A DNA stretch of 64,000 nt from Paraburkholderia sp. PREW-6R (GTDB lineage Bacteria > Pseudomonadota > Gammaproteobacteria > Burkholderiales > Burkholderiaceae), in the NCBI RefSeq assembly GCF_039621805.1, contig NZ_CP155073.1, positions 1,240,001-1,304,000 on the forward strand, written 5' to 3'. Positions within the stretch are counted from its first letter, which is position 1. Each line of letters begins with the position of its first letter. The notes below the pieces were generated by a model. That model saw only the letters and a program-made list of their open reading frames with translations. It ran no database searches and was not told the origin of the DNA. Shown piece by piece: positions 1 to 9,884 of this stretch. The translations under genes and the position numbers were made by a program.

Positions 1-170
1 CCGCGAAGCGTGCCGGCGGCGGCCGGATGCCTCGCGCGGCAACGTGGAAGCAGGCCGGGCAGGTAAAAATGCACGGCTTGCGTGATCAGGAAACAATACA
101 TGAGTTTGCTGTTCGCGAGTTGATCCGGCCCCGTGTTGTTGCGCCGAACCATCAAACGGCGCGGGCTTCG

Positions 171-1631
171 TCAGACCAGTTCGCGATACAACGCGAGATA
201 ACGCTCGGCGGAGGCACCCCAGCCGAAGTCCTGCCGCATCGCGCGCCGCTGGGTGGCTTTCCAGTCGGTGCGGCGGCCGTAGAGGGCGAACGCGCGGCGG
301 ATCGCGGCGGCGATGCCCTTCAGCTCGAAGCGTTCGAACACGAAGCCAGTGGCGATCTCATCGGCAAGGTTTTCGAGCGAGGCGTCGACCACGGTGTCCG
401 CGAGACCGCCGACGCAGTGCACGAGCGGCAGCGAGCCATACGCGAGCGCGTAGAGCTGCGTGAGGCCGCACGGCTCGAAGCGCGACGGCACCGCGATCAC
501 GTCACTGCCCGCGACGATGGTGTGGGCGAGCGTTTCGTCGAAGCCCAGTTCGACCGCGACCGAGTGTGGGTGCGTTTGCGCCGCCCGCTTCAGGCCGTTT
601 TCAAGCGCGGGGTCGCCCGTGCCGAACACGACGAGCTGTCCGCCGCGTTTGACGATTTCGGGCACCGCTTCGAGCAGCAGATCGAGGCCTTTCTGCTCGG
701 TCAGACGGCTCACCACGCCGAACAGCAGCGCGTCGTTTTTCTGCGTGAGGCCGAAGCGCTTTTGCAGCGCCTCCTTGCAGGCGATCTTTCCGGCGAGGCG
801 CGTGACGCTGTAATGATTGTCGAGGAGCGCATCGCTCGTCGGATTCCAGACGGTGTAATCGACGCCGTTCAGAATGCCGCTCAGATCGTGCGAACGGTGC
901 CGAAGCAGGCCGTCCAGGCCGCCGCCCTGTGCAAGCGTCTGAATTTCCCGCGCGTAAGCGGGGCTCACCGTGGTGATCCTGTCGCTGTAATACAGGCCTG
1001 CCTTGAGAAAGGACAACTGGCCGTAGAACTCGATGCCGTAGACGCTGAAGAAGTCGTCCGGCAGGCCGAGCTGGCCGAACTGGTGCGCGGGAAAGACGCC
1101 CTGATAGGCAAGGTTATGTACGGTGAAGATGCTGTGGGCGAGCGCGCGGCCCTGCTCGCGCTCGGCGGCTTTCAGATAGGCAGGCGCGAGGCCCGCGTGC
1201 CAGTCGTGCGCGTGAATGATCTGTGGCGACCACGCCGGGTCGAGCTGCTGCGCCATTTTTGCAGCGACCCAGCCGAGCAGCGCGAAGCGCTGCGCGTTGT
1301 CGCCGTAGGGGACGTGTTCGTCGTTCAGATACGGGTTGCCGGGCCGGTCGTAAAGCGTTTTGGCGCGGATCATGTAAACCGTCAGCCCGTTCGACGGCAG
1401 CGTGCCCTGTTCCAGCGTCACGTCCGGCGCGTCGAAATGGCGCCCGAGCTGGGCGACCGTCCGTACGTCGGTCAGCCCGGCGGCGACCGACGGAAAGCCC
1501 GGCAGCAGTACGCGCACATCGGCGCCGCGCTCGATCAGCGCGGGCGGCAATGCGCCCGCGACGTCGGCGAGACCGCCCGTTTTGAGGAGGGGATACAGCT
1601 CGCTTGCGACGTGCAGGGCGCGAATCGTCAT
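171..1631 (-). CDS. glgA: Glycogen synthase, ADP-glucose type (GT5)
   Basis: Transfers glucose from ADP-glucose to the non-reducing end of alpha-1,4-glucan in the cytoplasm. The 486-residue product matches the bacterial GlgA length. The N-terminal KTGGLADV loop (residues 17-24) is the ADP-glucose binding signature. The C-terminal half carries VSRLTEQKGLDLL and the nucleotide-sugar segment PSRFEPCGLTQLYALAYG with the E-x7-E spacing of GT-B enzymes. The ATG follows a GGAG sequence on the minus strand. It lies 36 bp downstream of glgC in the same direction, so a glgCA operon is likely. The branching and debranching genes are not in this window. The 170 bases between its stop and the left edge hold no gene I can support. 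Confidence 0.97.
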   Translation of the reverse strand: MTIRALHVASELYPLLKTGGLADVAGALPPALIERGADVRVLLPGFPSVAAGLTDVRTVAQLGRHFDAPDVTLEQGTLPSNGLTVYMIRAKTLYDRPGNPYLNDEHVPYGDNAQRFALLGWVAAKMAQQLDPAWSPQIIHAHDWHAGLAPAYLKAAEREQGRALAHSIFTVHNLAYQGVFPAHQFGQLGLPDDFFSVYGIEFYGQLSFLKAGLYYSDRITTVSPAYAREIQTLAQGGGLDGLLRHRSHDLSGILNGVDYTVWNPTSDALLDNHYSVTRLAGKIACKEALQKRFGLTQKNDALLFGVVSRLTEQKGLDLLLEAVPEIVKRGGQLVVFGTGDPALENGLKRAAQTHPHSVAVELGFDETLAHTIVAGSDVIAVPSRFEPCGLTQLYALAYGSLPLVHCVGGLADTVVDASLENLADEIATGFVFERFELKGIAAAIRRAFALYGRRTDWKATQRRAMRQDFGWGASAERYLALYRELV

Positions 1632-1667
1632 AGGCTCCGTCTCGTTCCAGTTGATGGGATGCAGGTG

Positions 1668-2933
1668 TCAGTTCGCTTTTGCCTGTAGCGTTTCGGGCGT
1701 GACCAGCACGACGCCTGACTCGGTACGGTAGAAGCGCTCGGCGTCGGCCACCGGATCTTCGCCGATGACCGTGCCGTCGGGAATCGCACACCCGCGGTCG
1801 ATCACGACCTTCTGCAGGCGGCAACTCGCGCCGACTGTGACCTGTGGCAGCAACACTGCCTCATTGATGTTACAGAACGAACTCACTTTCACGTTCGAGG
1901 ACAACACCGAGCGCGAAATCTGTGACCCCGAGATCACACAGCCGCCGCACACGATCAGATTATTGCCCGAGCCTTGCAGGCCTTTCATGTCGCGCACGAA
2001 TTTGGCGGGCGGCAACTGTTCCTGATACGTCCAGATCGGCCACGAGCGGTCGTACAGATCGAGCGTCGGAATCGTGGAGGCGAGATCGAGGTTGGCCGCC
2101 CAGTACGCGTCGATCGTGCCGACGTCGCGCCAGTACGGCTCGACATTCGGATCGGACGATACGCACGACATGCTGAACGGATGCGCGATCGCCGTGCCCT
2201 GGGTGACTACGCGCGGCAGGATGTCCTTGCCGAAGTCGTGATCGGTGTCGATGCTGGTGATGTTGTCTTCGAGCAGCGAGTACAGATAGTCCGCATTGAA
2301 CACGTAGATGCCCATGCTCGCGAGGGCGGTGTCGGGACGGCCGGGAATGCAGGGCGGATCCGCCGGTTTCTCGACGAAGCCGGTCACGCGCCGATTTTCG
2401 TCGACATGCATCACGCCGAAGGCCACCGCTTCCATTCGGGGCACCTCGATGCAGCCGACCGTGCAATCCGCGCCGCTTTCTGCGTGGTCGAGGATCATCC
2501 GCGTGTAGTCCTGCTTGTAGATGTGGTCGCCCGCCAGCACGATCACATACTTGGGCCGGATCGAGCGGATGATGTCGAGGTTCTGGAACACGGCGTCGGC
2601 CGTGCCGCGATACCAGTGCGCGCCTTCGACGCGCTGCTGCGCCGGCCACAGGTCGATGAATTCGCCGAACTCGCCGCGCAGGAAACTCCAGCCGCGCTGC
2701 AGATGACGCAGCAGCGAGTGCGCCTTGTATTGCGTGACCACCGCAATGCGGCGAATGCCCGAGTTCAGACAGTTGGACAGCGCGAAGTCGATGATCCGGT
2801 ATTTGCCGCCGAAATGCACTGCCGGTTTAACGCGTTTATTGGTGAGCGGCCCGAGCCGCGTGCCTCTTCCGCCCGCGAGGACGATGGCGAGGGTCGTGCG
2901 TTGCAGATCGTTCAATCGTGCCGGAGTGTCCAT
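1668..2933 (-). CDS. glgC: Glucose-1-phosphate adenylyltransferase
   Basis: Makes ADP-glucose from glucose-1-phosphate and ATP, the committed step of bacterial glycogen synthesis. The N-terminal nucleotide loop [16 protein letters not shown] (from about residue 19) and [19 protein letters not shown] are diagnostic. [12 protein letters not shown] and the [11 protein letters not shown] sugar-phosphate site follow, then a left-handed beta-helix-like C terminus. An upstream extension is open, but the start at 2933 is chosen because AGGAGA sits just before that ATG and the 421-residue product matches the family (E. coli GlgC is 431). It is the first gene of the apparent glgCA operon. Allosteric properties cannot be read from the sequence. 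Confidence 0.96.
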   Translation of the reverse strand: MDTPARLNDLQRTTLAIVLAGGRGTRLGPLTNKRVKPAVHFGGKYRIIDFALSNCLNSGIRRIAVVTQYKAHSLLRHLQRGWSFLRGEFGEFIDLWPAQQRVEGAHWYRGTADAVFQNLDIIRSIRPKYVIVLAGDHIYKQDYTRMILDHAESGADCTVGCIEVPRMEAVAFGVMHVDENRRVTGFVEKPADPPCIPGRPDTALASMGIYVFNADYLYSLLEDNITSIDTDHDFGKDILPRVVTQGTAIAHPFSMSCVSSDPNVEPYWRDVGTIDAYWAANLDLASTIPTLDLYDRSWPIWTYQEQLPPAKFVRDMKGLQGSGNNLIVCGGCVISGSQISRSVLSSNVKVSSFCNINEAVLLPQVTVGASCRLQKVVIDRGCAIPDGTVIGEDPVADAERFYRTESGVVLVTPETLQAKAN

Positions 2934-3483
2934 GTCTGTCTCCTGTGTCGACGAGAGCCGACGCCTGAGCGCTGACTCGAGTCGCATGCGAATAGTTGCT
3001 GATTGGTATGCCCCGGGTGCTGCTCCGTTTTTCTTCGCTGATCTTTCGTGTCGGCGGCCGGCTTTTGGCATCATGACGCTGTCAGCCGGTTCTCGCACTG
3101 ATTGATCGCAAGCCTGAAGTGTCCACTACGCAGAGAAGCCGGCGCGCAGTCTTCCTTGTGCAAGATCGGCCGTAAAGAGGCTCTGCTCCGTGCGTCATGA
3201 CACATAGGGCGTGAGGTGATCCGGTGCAATATACGTGCCCAGAAGCAATGGCTCAAACCGCCTGGTCGAGCCGGCTTGATTTAGGCGGTTGACTGCTGGC
3301 CGGCGTCGGTTTTGCGCTGCCTTCGATTGCGGCGGCATCGTTGCGCATGGCTTGTGCGAGCAGCGGCAGAGCTGAGCGGTGCGTCGTAGAATCAAGCGCT
3401 TACGGCAGGCGGCGCCCGCACAATCGGACTTCTGCATCCCGCCTGCTTCTCGTTTCATGGCTCTTTCACTGGCAAATTAAACG
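2934..3483. other. Divergent intergenic region, no gene seen
   Basis: This 550-bp region separates glgC (minus) from the exported hydrolase gene (plus), so it must hold both promoters. I found no convincing ORF, RNA gene, strong inverted repeat or clear -35/-10 pair. Confidence 0.5.
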
Positions 3484-4623
3484 ATGAGTTCCTGCCGGCA
3501 TACCTTGCTCGCCATTCTGGGCGGCTGTGTATTTTTTGCGGCGCCGACGGCGCTAACGACACCCCTCGCGGCGTTCGCCGCAGAGACAGCGGCCTCGGCT
3601 GGAACTGATGGAGCGAGCGGTGCCGCGCACGCGGGGAGCGAGGCCGGTACGTCGGCCGCTGCTTCTGACGATGCGGGTCCCGCTTACGGTCCCGAGTTGC
3701 AGGGCTTCAATTATCCGGCGCCCGTCGACCAGTACGAATTCAGGTCACAGGGCGTGGCGCTGCATATGGCTTACATGGATATCAAATCCGCCCATGCGAA
3801 TGGACGCACGGCGGTGTTGCTGCATGGCAAGAACTTTTGCGCGGCCACGTGGGACGCGACGATCCGGCGGCTGAGCGACGCGGGCTACCGGGTGATCGCG
3901 CCTGACCAGATCGGTTTTTGCAAATCGAGCAAGCCTGAGCATTACCAGTACAGCTTCCAGCAACTGGCGCGCAACACGCATGCGTTGCTCGAATCGCTCG
4001 GCGTGACCGATGCCACCATGATCGGCCATTCGACCGGCGGCATGCTTGCCATCCGCTATGCGCTCATGTACCCGCGCGAGACGCAGCAACTGGTGCTGGT
4101 CGATCCGATCGGCCTCGAAGACTGGAAAGCGAAGGGCGTGCCGTCGCTGTCGGTCGATCAATGGTACGCGCGCGAACTGAAGACGACCGCCGACAGCATT
4201 CGCCGCTACGAGCAATCCACCTACTACGCGGGACAGTGGCGCGCCGACTACGAACCGTGGGTGCAGATGCTCGCGGGCATGTATCGCGGACCGGGCAAGC
4301 AGATCGTCGCGTGGAATTCAGCTTTGCTTTACGACATGATCTACACGCAGCCTGTTGTTTACGAGTTGGGTCAACTGAGCATGCCGACGCTGTTGCTGAT
4401 CGGGCAGAAGGACACGACCGCCATCGGCAAGGATGCGGCGCCGCCCGAGGTGCGCGCGAAGCTCGGCCATTATCCGGAACTCGGCAAGGCTGCCGCGAAA
4501 GCGATTCCGCACGCGACGCTGATCGAGTTCGCCGAGCTAGGGCACGCGCCGCAGATGCAGGACCCGCAGGCGTTTCACAAGGCGTTGCTCGACGGGATGG
4601 CGGCGGTGCCGGCGAATCGCTAG
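3484..4623 (+). CDS. Exported alpha/beta hydrolase
   Basis: The roughly 379-residue protein starts with a signal-peptide-like segment (charged start, hydrophobic stretch to about residue 30, then AFAAE). A Gly/Ala/Ser-rich linker follows to about residue 65, then an alpha/beta-hydrolase fold. The oxyanion segment LLHGKNFCAATW, the nucleophile elbow GHSTGG (Ser near residue 183), the acid loop LIGQKD and the late histidine in ELGHAPQMQD form a complete Ser-Asp-His triad. It is probably periplasmic. The substrate is unknown; the family includes esterases, lipases and haloalkane dehalogenase-like enzymes, and the fold does not decide between them. No clear Shine-Dalgarno sequence precedes the ATG. 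It is monocistronic, with a terminator downstream. Confidence 0.88.
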   Translation: MSSCRHTLLAILGGCVFFAAPTALTTPLAAFAAETAASAGTDGASGAAHAGSEAGTSAAASDDAGPAYGPELQGFNYPAPVDQYEFRSQGVALHMAYMDIKSAHANGRTAVLLHGKNFCAATWDATIRRLSDAGYRVIAPDQIGFCKSSKPEHYQYSFQQLARNTHALLESLGVTDATMIGHSTGGMLAIRYALMYPRETQQLVLVDPIGLEDWKAKGVPSLSVDQWYARELKTTADSIRRYEQSTYYAGQWRADYEPWVQMLAGMYRGPGKQIVAWNSALLYDMIYTQPVVYELGQLSMPTLLLIGQKDTTAIGKDAAPPEVRAKLGHYPELGKAAAKAIPHATLIEFAELGHAPQMQDPQAFHKALLDGMAAVPANR

Positions 4624-4702
4624 AGGGGAGGCGTTGCCGCGCTGGGCGTCGTTCGCGACTGCCGTAAGTGAAGGGCGACGAGGCGTGCCCGGAAGCAGTC
4701 GA

Positions 4703-4735
4703 GGGCGGTGCCGCTCAAGCGGACCGCCCTTTTTT
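4703..4735 (+). terminator. Intrinsic terminator of the hydrolase gene
   Basis: GGGCGGT pairs with ACCGCCC and an inner CCGC with GCGG around a 4-base loop, followed by six T residues. It lies 80 bp after the hydrolase stop codon and ahead of the convergent LLM gene. Confidence 0.88.
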
Positions 4736-4819
4736 GCGGTGGTAGGTGCTTGCTGGACGTTGCTTCTGCCGTGAGCTCTCGCCGCATGCGCCCGCGCGCT
4801 TTCGCCGCAGGCTTACCTG

Positions 4820-5815
4820 TTACTTGCTCGCGCTCAGTTCATCACGCACTTGTGCGCCGATTTCGAACGAGCGCAGACGCGCGGTGTGGTCATAGATCTG
4901 CGCGGTGAGCATCAATTCGTCGGCGCCGGTTTGCTCGATGACCGACAGCAAACCTTCGCGCACCGCGTCGCGGTCACCGATGACCGTGCACGCAAGCGAA
5001 TGCGCAACGCCGTTCAGTTCCATGTCCGATGCTTCGAGACGCTCGACGGGCGGCTGCAACAGTCCTGGCGTGCCGCGTCGCAGGTTGATGAACTGCTGCT
5101 GCAGCGAGGTAAAGAGACGCTGCGCTTCGTCGTTCGAATCTGCTGCAAACAGGTTGACGCCGACCATTGCATACGGTTTGTCGAGGGTAGCCGACGCACG
5201 GAACTGTTCGCGGTAGACCTTCAATGCGGTGAGCAGGTAGTCGGGTGCGAAGTGGGACGCGAACGCGAACGGCAGACCGAGCGTGGCCGCGAGTTGCGCG
5301 CTGAACAGCGACGAGCCGAGCAGCCACAGCGGCACGTGCAGGCCCGCACCGGGCACGGCGCGGATGCGTTGACCGGGCACCGGGTCGGCGAAATAGCGCT
5401 GCAACTCCACGACGTCATCGGGAAAAGAGTCTGCGCTATTTTGCAGGTCCCGGCGCAGCGCGCGGGCGGTGGTCTGGTCGGTGCCGGGCGCGCGACCGAG
5501 TCCCAGGTCGATACGGTCGGGGTACAGCGACGCGAGCGTGCCGAACTGTTCCGCGATGACGAGCGGGGCATGGTTGGGCAGCATGATGCCGCCCGAGCCC
5601 ACGCGGATTGTCTTCGTACCCCCTGCGACGTGACCGATCACGACGGCGGTGGCCGCGCTGGCGATTCCGGTCATGTTGTGATGCTCCGCGAGCCAGTAGC
5701 GATGGTAGTTCCACTTTTCCGCATGCTGCGCGAGGTCGAGCGTGTTACGGAATGCGTCGGCGGGGGTGGCGCCAGCAGTGACGGGTGACAGGTCGAGGAC
5801 CGAGAAGGGGATCAT
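4820..5815 (-). CDS. LLM-class flavin-dependent oxidoreductase (luciferase-like)
   Basis: A 331-residue member of the bacterial luciferase-like superfamily, presumably an FMNH2-dependent monooxygenase or related oxidoreductase. It starts [12 protein letters not shown], then has [42 protein letters not shown] and APGTDQ. These are typical of the MsnO8/YhbW-type group, in which the N terminus begins directly with the first beta strand. The substrate is not predictable. It converges on the hydrolase gene across a terminator. A remnant of another LLM enzyme lies about 600 bp beyond its start, but it belongs to a different subgroup and is not a duplicate of this gene. Confidence 0.9.
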   Translation of the reverse strand: MIPFSVLDLSPVTAGATPADAFRNTLDLAQHAEKWNYHRYWLAEHHNMTGIASAATAVVIGHVAGGTKTIRVGSGGIMLPNHAPLVIAEQFGTLASLYPDRIDLGLGRAPGTDQTTARALRRDLQNSADSFPDDVVELQRYFADPVPGQRIRAVPGAGLHVPLWLLGSSLFSAQLAATLGLPFAFASHFAPDYLLTALKVYREQFRASATLDKPYAMVGVNLFAADSNDEAQRLFTSLQQQFINLRRGTPGLLQPPVERLEASDMELNGVAHSLACTVIGDRDAVREGLLSVIEQTGADELMLTAQIYDHTARLRSFEIGAQVRDELSASK

Positions 5816-6000
5816 GGTGCTTTGCTTTCCACAAGGATTTTGGCGCTTTCGGGTTTTTGCGCTTTTGCGTGATCTGTCGATTGTGGCAAAGGTTTGGGGT
5901 TTTTGCTCGGAAGGGTGGGGATGTCCACGTTCGTGGAAGGGGGTTGAGGTTTGGGTGTGCTTTCTTTTTTTTCTTTTCTTTGTGATGTTGGTGGTCTATT

Positions 6001-6130
6001 GGCGTTGCCCCTGTGCGGGGCGGCACCTACTTCTCTTTGCCGCCGCAAAGAGAAGTAGGCAAGAGAAAGCGGCTCAAACCGCTAATTCTTAAGCGGGTCC
6101 CCCAGTTCGCAGAAGGCAGTGGTTCATCTG
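6001..6130. repeat. Candidate dispersed repeat with a perfect palindrome
   Basis: At 6026-6059 a perfect inverted repeat has two 15-base arms (right arm GCAAAGAGAAGTAGG) and a CGCC loop. It lies in non-coding DNA 5' of the LLM gene and is flanked by a segment (CTGTGCGGGGCGGCA on the left, CTAATTCTTAAGCGGGTCCC on the right) that I recall from many Paraburkholderia intergenic regions. The palindrome is read directly; the claim that it is a repeat family is from memory. Element boundaries are approximate. Confidence 0.55.
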
Positions 6131-6355
6131 GAATCTGTGCTCCCGCACACTCCGCCCCTGTGACAAGGCAGTCATTCTTCCGGCGGCGCTACGCGCGTCG
6201 ACGGGTACATCCCAAACCGTTGGTTGTCCCACGCGCTCTGCGCATATCAGGATCATCGGTTGTCGCGGCGTTGCCGAGGCGAAGCCGATCGCCCCCCGCC
6301 GCTGTTGTCACCGCATCGCTGGTTTCCCTGGCAGACCCGTCCGCGACGCACGTAG

Positions 6356-6610
6356 TTCGGAGCGGGAGCGGATGACGGCTTTGTCACGAGCGAGGGAAGT
6401 GCGAGGGATCGTTCGTATATCGAAGCAATGTACCCTTCAAGTCGAGGCGCCCGTTCGTGGCTGGCCGACACGCTTGCGGAATATCATGCGCTCGGTGTCT
6501 CCACTTTCCTCATGCGCGGTTTCGATCCGCTCGAAGATGCCTTCGACTATGGCCGCGCGCTCATTCCGGCGACCCGCGAGCGAATCGCGCGCGGCAGAGT
6601 GGCTGCCTGA
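6356..6610 (+). pseudogene. C-terminal remnant of an SsuD-like LLM monooxygenase
   Basis: The frame from 6356, after an in-frame TAG at 6353, ends in about 50 residues that read as the conserved C terminus of alkanesulfonate monooxygenase-type LLM enzymes: LADTLAEYHALGVSTFLMRG, then FDPLEDAFDYGRALIP and a TRERIA tail before a natural TGA. Intact family members have about 350-400 residues, so only the last eighth or so survives. The preceding 300 bp of non-coding DNA give no recognisable upstream part. An ATG at 6428 could in principle make a 60-residue peptide, but no Shine-Dalgarno sequence supports it. Confidence 0.75.
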
Positions 6611-7402
6611 CAGGCCGCGATGCCCAATCTGTTTTCCCATCAACTCTGTGCGTGGGTTGCCCTCGATCGAACGCCACGCGCCGCTGCGCAAGTTCCGGTT
6701 CGACAATGAACCGCCGCGCGAAAACAGGGCAAAAAAATGGCGCAATCGTCAGCCGCGTCTCGCGCCCACACTCCACCCGCCGACCGCCATCGTTCAATCA
6801 GGACTCTGTTTTTGCAAAGCATCAAAAAGTGGTTGACGCTACCGCTTGCAACGGCGCGACTGCAAATATTGCAAGCAGGTTATTTAGCAGGTCGCTGAGC
6901 AGGTAACCAAGCAAGTCACACTTGAGACTACGTGTACCCATCTCCTCCTAGATCAGCATGCGATGTGGCACCGCTTTGGGCCAGCGCGCCCAGACTAAGC
7001 GCTCGCATGGTGCGGGAGCGCAGCGTCCAAATCCAATCCTCTGATTTTACAGTGATCTGAACCCTGAGGCAGGGCCGGCCACGTGCAGGCGCAAGCTCGT
7101 TTATCAAGCGCCGCGTGGCGCGGAAATTGCACAGTCCTCTACAACACTGCGGACGGCGTCTTGATAAAGGGACCGGACGTCGGCGCGGTCGATGCGGCGT
7201 CGCCACGCTTTGACGATCTGCGTCGTGCAAGCAGGACACGGAGTGACCGTACGCTTATCCGCATTCACGTGTACGGTGCAAATATCGGCGCGGTCAGGCG
7301 CTCGGCCAGTGAGGCCGGCACAGGCCGCAAGCCATTTATATCCGGCTATTCGAACGACGTGTTGCCGAATAACTGGAACGTCACGAGGGAGTTTTCGAAC
7401 TC
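6611..7402. other. Long gene-free stretch upstream of the rhodanese gene
   Basis: This interval of about 790 bp has no ORF with recognisable protein features. It holds a 12-bp-periodic hexamer array at 6875-6916 and presumably the promoter of the rhodanese gene near its right end. A GAGGGAG Shine-Dalgarno sequence lies just before 7403. Confidence 0.5.
6875..6922. repeat. Four hexamers at 12-bp spacing
   Basis: GCAGGT occurs at 6875, 6887 and 6899, followed by GCAAGT at 6911, each separated by six variable bases. Fixed spacing of a conserved hexamer could mark a multi-site operator, or may simply be decayed repeat DNA. Confidence 0.5.
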
Positions 7403-9004
7403 ATGAGTTTCGCCAAAGTATTTCGTACCCGATCTTTCAGAGATGTGCGCCAAGCCCTCCTCGAGCGCGAGGAAATCGCGCTCGTGGATGTGCGCGAAGA
7501 AGATCCGCACGCGCGTAGTCACCCATTATTCGCAGCCAATTTGCCGCTGTCGCGGCTTGAACTCGACGCGCCGGTTCGTCTGCCGCGCCTGGCGGTCCCC
7601 ATTGTCGTATTCGACGACGGCGAAGGTCTCGCCGAGCGAGCGGCTGAGCGGCTGGAGGAACTGGGCTACACCCATGTCACGTTGCTCGAAGGAGGTTTGC
7701 AGGGCTGGCGTGATGCAGGGGGTGAACTGTTTAAAGACGTAAACGTGCCGAGCAAGGCGTTCGGTGAACTGGTGGAAAGCGAGCGCCACACGCCATCCAT
7801 GCCGCCTTCGCAGGTGCAGGCGCTGCTCGATCGTGAGGCGAATGTCGTGGTGCTGGACGCGCGCCGATACGACGAATATCACACGATGAACATTCCGGGC
7901 AGCATCAGCGTGCCCGGGGCCGAACTCGTGCTGCGCGCGCGGCAGATCGCGCCGGACCCGGCCACACGAATCATCGTCAACTGTGCGGGGCGCACGCGCG
8001 GCATCATCGGCGCGCAGTCACTGATCAATGCGGGCGTGCCCAATCCGGTCGCGGCGCTGCGCAATGGAACAATGGGCTGGACGCTCGCTGGTCAGGCGCT
8101 CGCGCACGGCAGTTCGCGGCGCTTCGATCCGCACGTGGACGACCACGTGCGTCTCGTTTCCGCCGACGCCGCGCGCAATGTCGCGAACCGCGCGCGCGTG
8201 GGCCGTACGTCGCGCGACGAAGCGCGCCGCTGGGCCGGCGAAGCGGTGCGGACCGTCTACCGTTTCGACGTGCGCACGCCGGAAGAATACGAAGCGGGGC
8301 ATGTCCCCGGTTTTCGCAGCGCGCCCGGCGGTCAACTCGTTCAGGAGACCGACATGTTCGCGCCGGTGCGCGGCGCCCGCGTGATCCTCGCGGACAACGA
8401 CGGCGTGCGCGCCAATATGACGGCATCGTGGCTCGCGCAGATGAACATCGAGGTCTATGTCGTGGATGGTCTGATGCCTGCCGACTTCGCGGAGAAGAGT
8501 TCCGGCCCGTCGGCGCGCCATGCACCCACGCCGCCGGCAGTCGATGAACTGACCCCTACCGAACTGCGCACGTTGCTGCAATCGCCCGGCACGGCGGTGC
8601 TGGATTTCACGACCAGCGCAAACTACGTGGAGCATCACATTCCCGGCGCGTGGTTCGTGATCCGCTCGAATCTCGAACAGGCGCTGCTCAAGCTGCCCGC
8701 TGCGCAACGCTATGTCCTCACGTGCGGCAGCAGCCTGCTTGCACGCTTCGCCGCGCCCGAGGTTGTGGCATTGACCGGCAAGCCGGTTCAGGTGCTAAGC
8801 GGTGGCACGAATGCATGGATCGATGCGGATCTGCCGCTGGAAATTGGCGAGACGCGGATGGCGTCGCCGCGCATCGACCGTTATCGTCGTCCTTACGAGG
8901 GCACCGATAACGCGCGTGAAGCAATGAACGCATATCTCGAATGGGAGTACGGACTCGTCGCGCAACTCGGCCGCGATGGCACGCATGGCTTTCATGTGAT
9001 CTGA
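7403..9004 (+). CDS. Four-domain rhodanese-related sulfurtransferase
   Basis: A cytoplasmic protein of 533 residues made of four rhodanese-like repeats with no signal peptide. Repeat 1 (about 1-112) has Asp71 where the active-site Cys would be. Repeat 2 (about 130-240) has the loop CAGRTRG with Cys194. Repeat 3 (about 255-365) has the inactive-looking loop ADNDGVR. Repeat 4 (about 380-490) has CGSSLLA with Cys441. Two active and two Cys-less domains therefore alternate. Tandem rhodaneses commonly pair an inactive with a catalytic domain. Long rhodanese proteins of this kind often sit near sulfur-amino-acid genes; a cysteine dioxygenase gene occurs in this window but 43 kb away. The sulfur donor and acceptor are unknown. 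The start is supported by GAGGGAG upstream. Confidence 0.88.
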   Translation: MSFAKVFRTRSFRDVRQALLEREEIALVDVREEDPHARSHPLFAANLPLSRLELDAPVRLPRLAVPIVVFDDGEGLAERAAERLEELGYTHVTLLEGGLQGWRDAGGELFKDVNVPSKAFGELVESERHTPSMPPSQVQALLDREANVVVLDARRYDEYHTMNIPGSISVPGAELVLRARQIAPDPATRIIVNCAGRTRGIIGAQSLINAGVPNPVAALRNGTMGWTLAGQALAHGSSRRFDPHVDDHVRLVSADAARNVANRARVGRTSRDEARRWAGEAVRTVYRFDVRTPEEYEAGHVPGFRSAPGGQLVQETDMFAPVRGARVILADNDGVRANMTASWLAQMNIEVYVVDGLMPADFAEKSSGPSARHAPTPPAVDELTPTELRTLLQSPGTAVLDFTTSANYVEHHIPGAWFVIRSNLEQALLKLPAAQRYVLTCGSSLLARFAAPEVVALTGKPVQVLSGGTNAWIDADLPLEIGETRMASPRIDRYRRPYEGTDNAREAMNAYLEWEYGLVAQLGRDGTHGFHVI

Positions 9005-9026
9005 CATGGGCCGCCTTGATCCAGCA

Positions 9027-9053
9027 GGGCAGCTTCACGCGATGAAGCTGCCC
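9027..9053 (+). terminator. Hairpin after the rhodanese gene
   Basis: A perfect 11-bp stem (GGGCAGCTTCA with TGAAGCTGCCC, loop CGCGA) starts 22 bp after the stop codon. No T tract follows, so it may be an imperfect terminator or an mRNA 3'-end stabiliser. Confidence 0.6.
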
Positions 9054-9884
9054 GCCCGACGTGCCGTTTGACTGTATGCCGGGTGCCCGCTTTTTTGAAG
9101 CTGTGCCGGGGCAGTGTTCATTTGCCTGGCAAAATACGGCGTTTGTCTGATCCGTACGCGCGCCTGATCGCCGATGACATCCACTCGATGTCATGACGTA
9201 AGCGCAGCGATGACAATCTCCGCAGCATTGCACCGCGGATACTGACGAAGCTACCAGTATGATCCGCGGATTTTGACGTGCGCACGAGTGTTGATCGCCG
9301 TTTTCCGTTACGTTGATACGCACACCGATATCACTGCTTCGCTTGCGGGCAACGCGGTGACGCACCGTCATTCACTTTCCGGCAGCAATGCGTCCGGCTC
9401 ATTGCTCACGCAGACCCATGCCGGCGTTCCCGGCTAGCTCCACGCAGCCGGATCTCAAGGAAGTGTCGGCTCTTGAATCATCTGCCGATTCAGTGTAAAC
9501 GCGCTCTCGTCTAATGCGTGCAATGCGTTTAGATTAGCTGCACCCGAAAGGCTCTATCGAGGGACCAGGGCGGCCATTCCAGCAGCAGTCCGTTAATCCG
9601 GCGATCGCGCGAGGTCAGCGGCCAAGGTCAATGATCGCATCGCGTGGAAGCGGACTGCTGCGCGTCGTCCCTGCCGGTTCAGCAAGCGTTCGTGGTGTCG
9701 CCTGCCGTCCTGTTCCCGCTCTCCATTTTCCCTGCCAGATCGCAGCGCCACCTGCGCGCCGCGCCCGCTCGCGGATTTTTCCGTGCGCGGTTATCCTGTA
9801 GCACGTCCCGGATGCAATGGCCGTCGGGGTAGACATAAACATTCGGACGCCGGCGATGCGCCGCGTTCCTACAGGACATCCGCT
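9054..9884. other. Intergenic region without a supported gene
   Basis: These 830 bp separate the rhodanese gene from the lipoprotein gene. The only structure I note is an 8-bp inverted repeat, ATGACATC/GATGTCAT, at 9174-9194 with a 5-base loop. No ORF here shows protein-like composition. Confidence 0.5.

Noticed and set aside
1..170. Minus-strand frame running off the left edge downstream of glgA
   Set aside because: Only about 33 codons are visible, with no ribosome site or family signature, so it cannot be supported as a gene.
27..1688. A 553-codon plus-strand frame opposite glgA
   Set aside because: Antisense shadow in GC-rich DNA; glgA motifs on the minus strand are unambiguous.
6928..7239. 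Possible small minus-strand gene upstream of the rhodanese gene
   Set aside because: Composition is shadow-like, with no ribosome site at its start and no recognisable motif. A GGAGGAG near its end is not positioned to help it.
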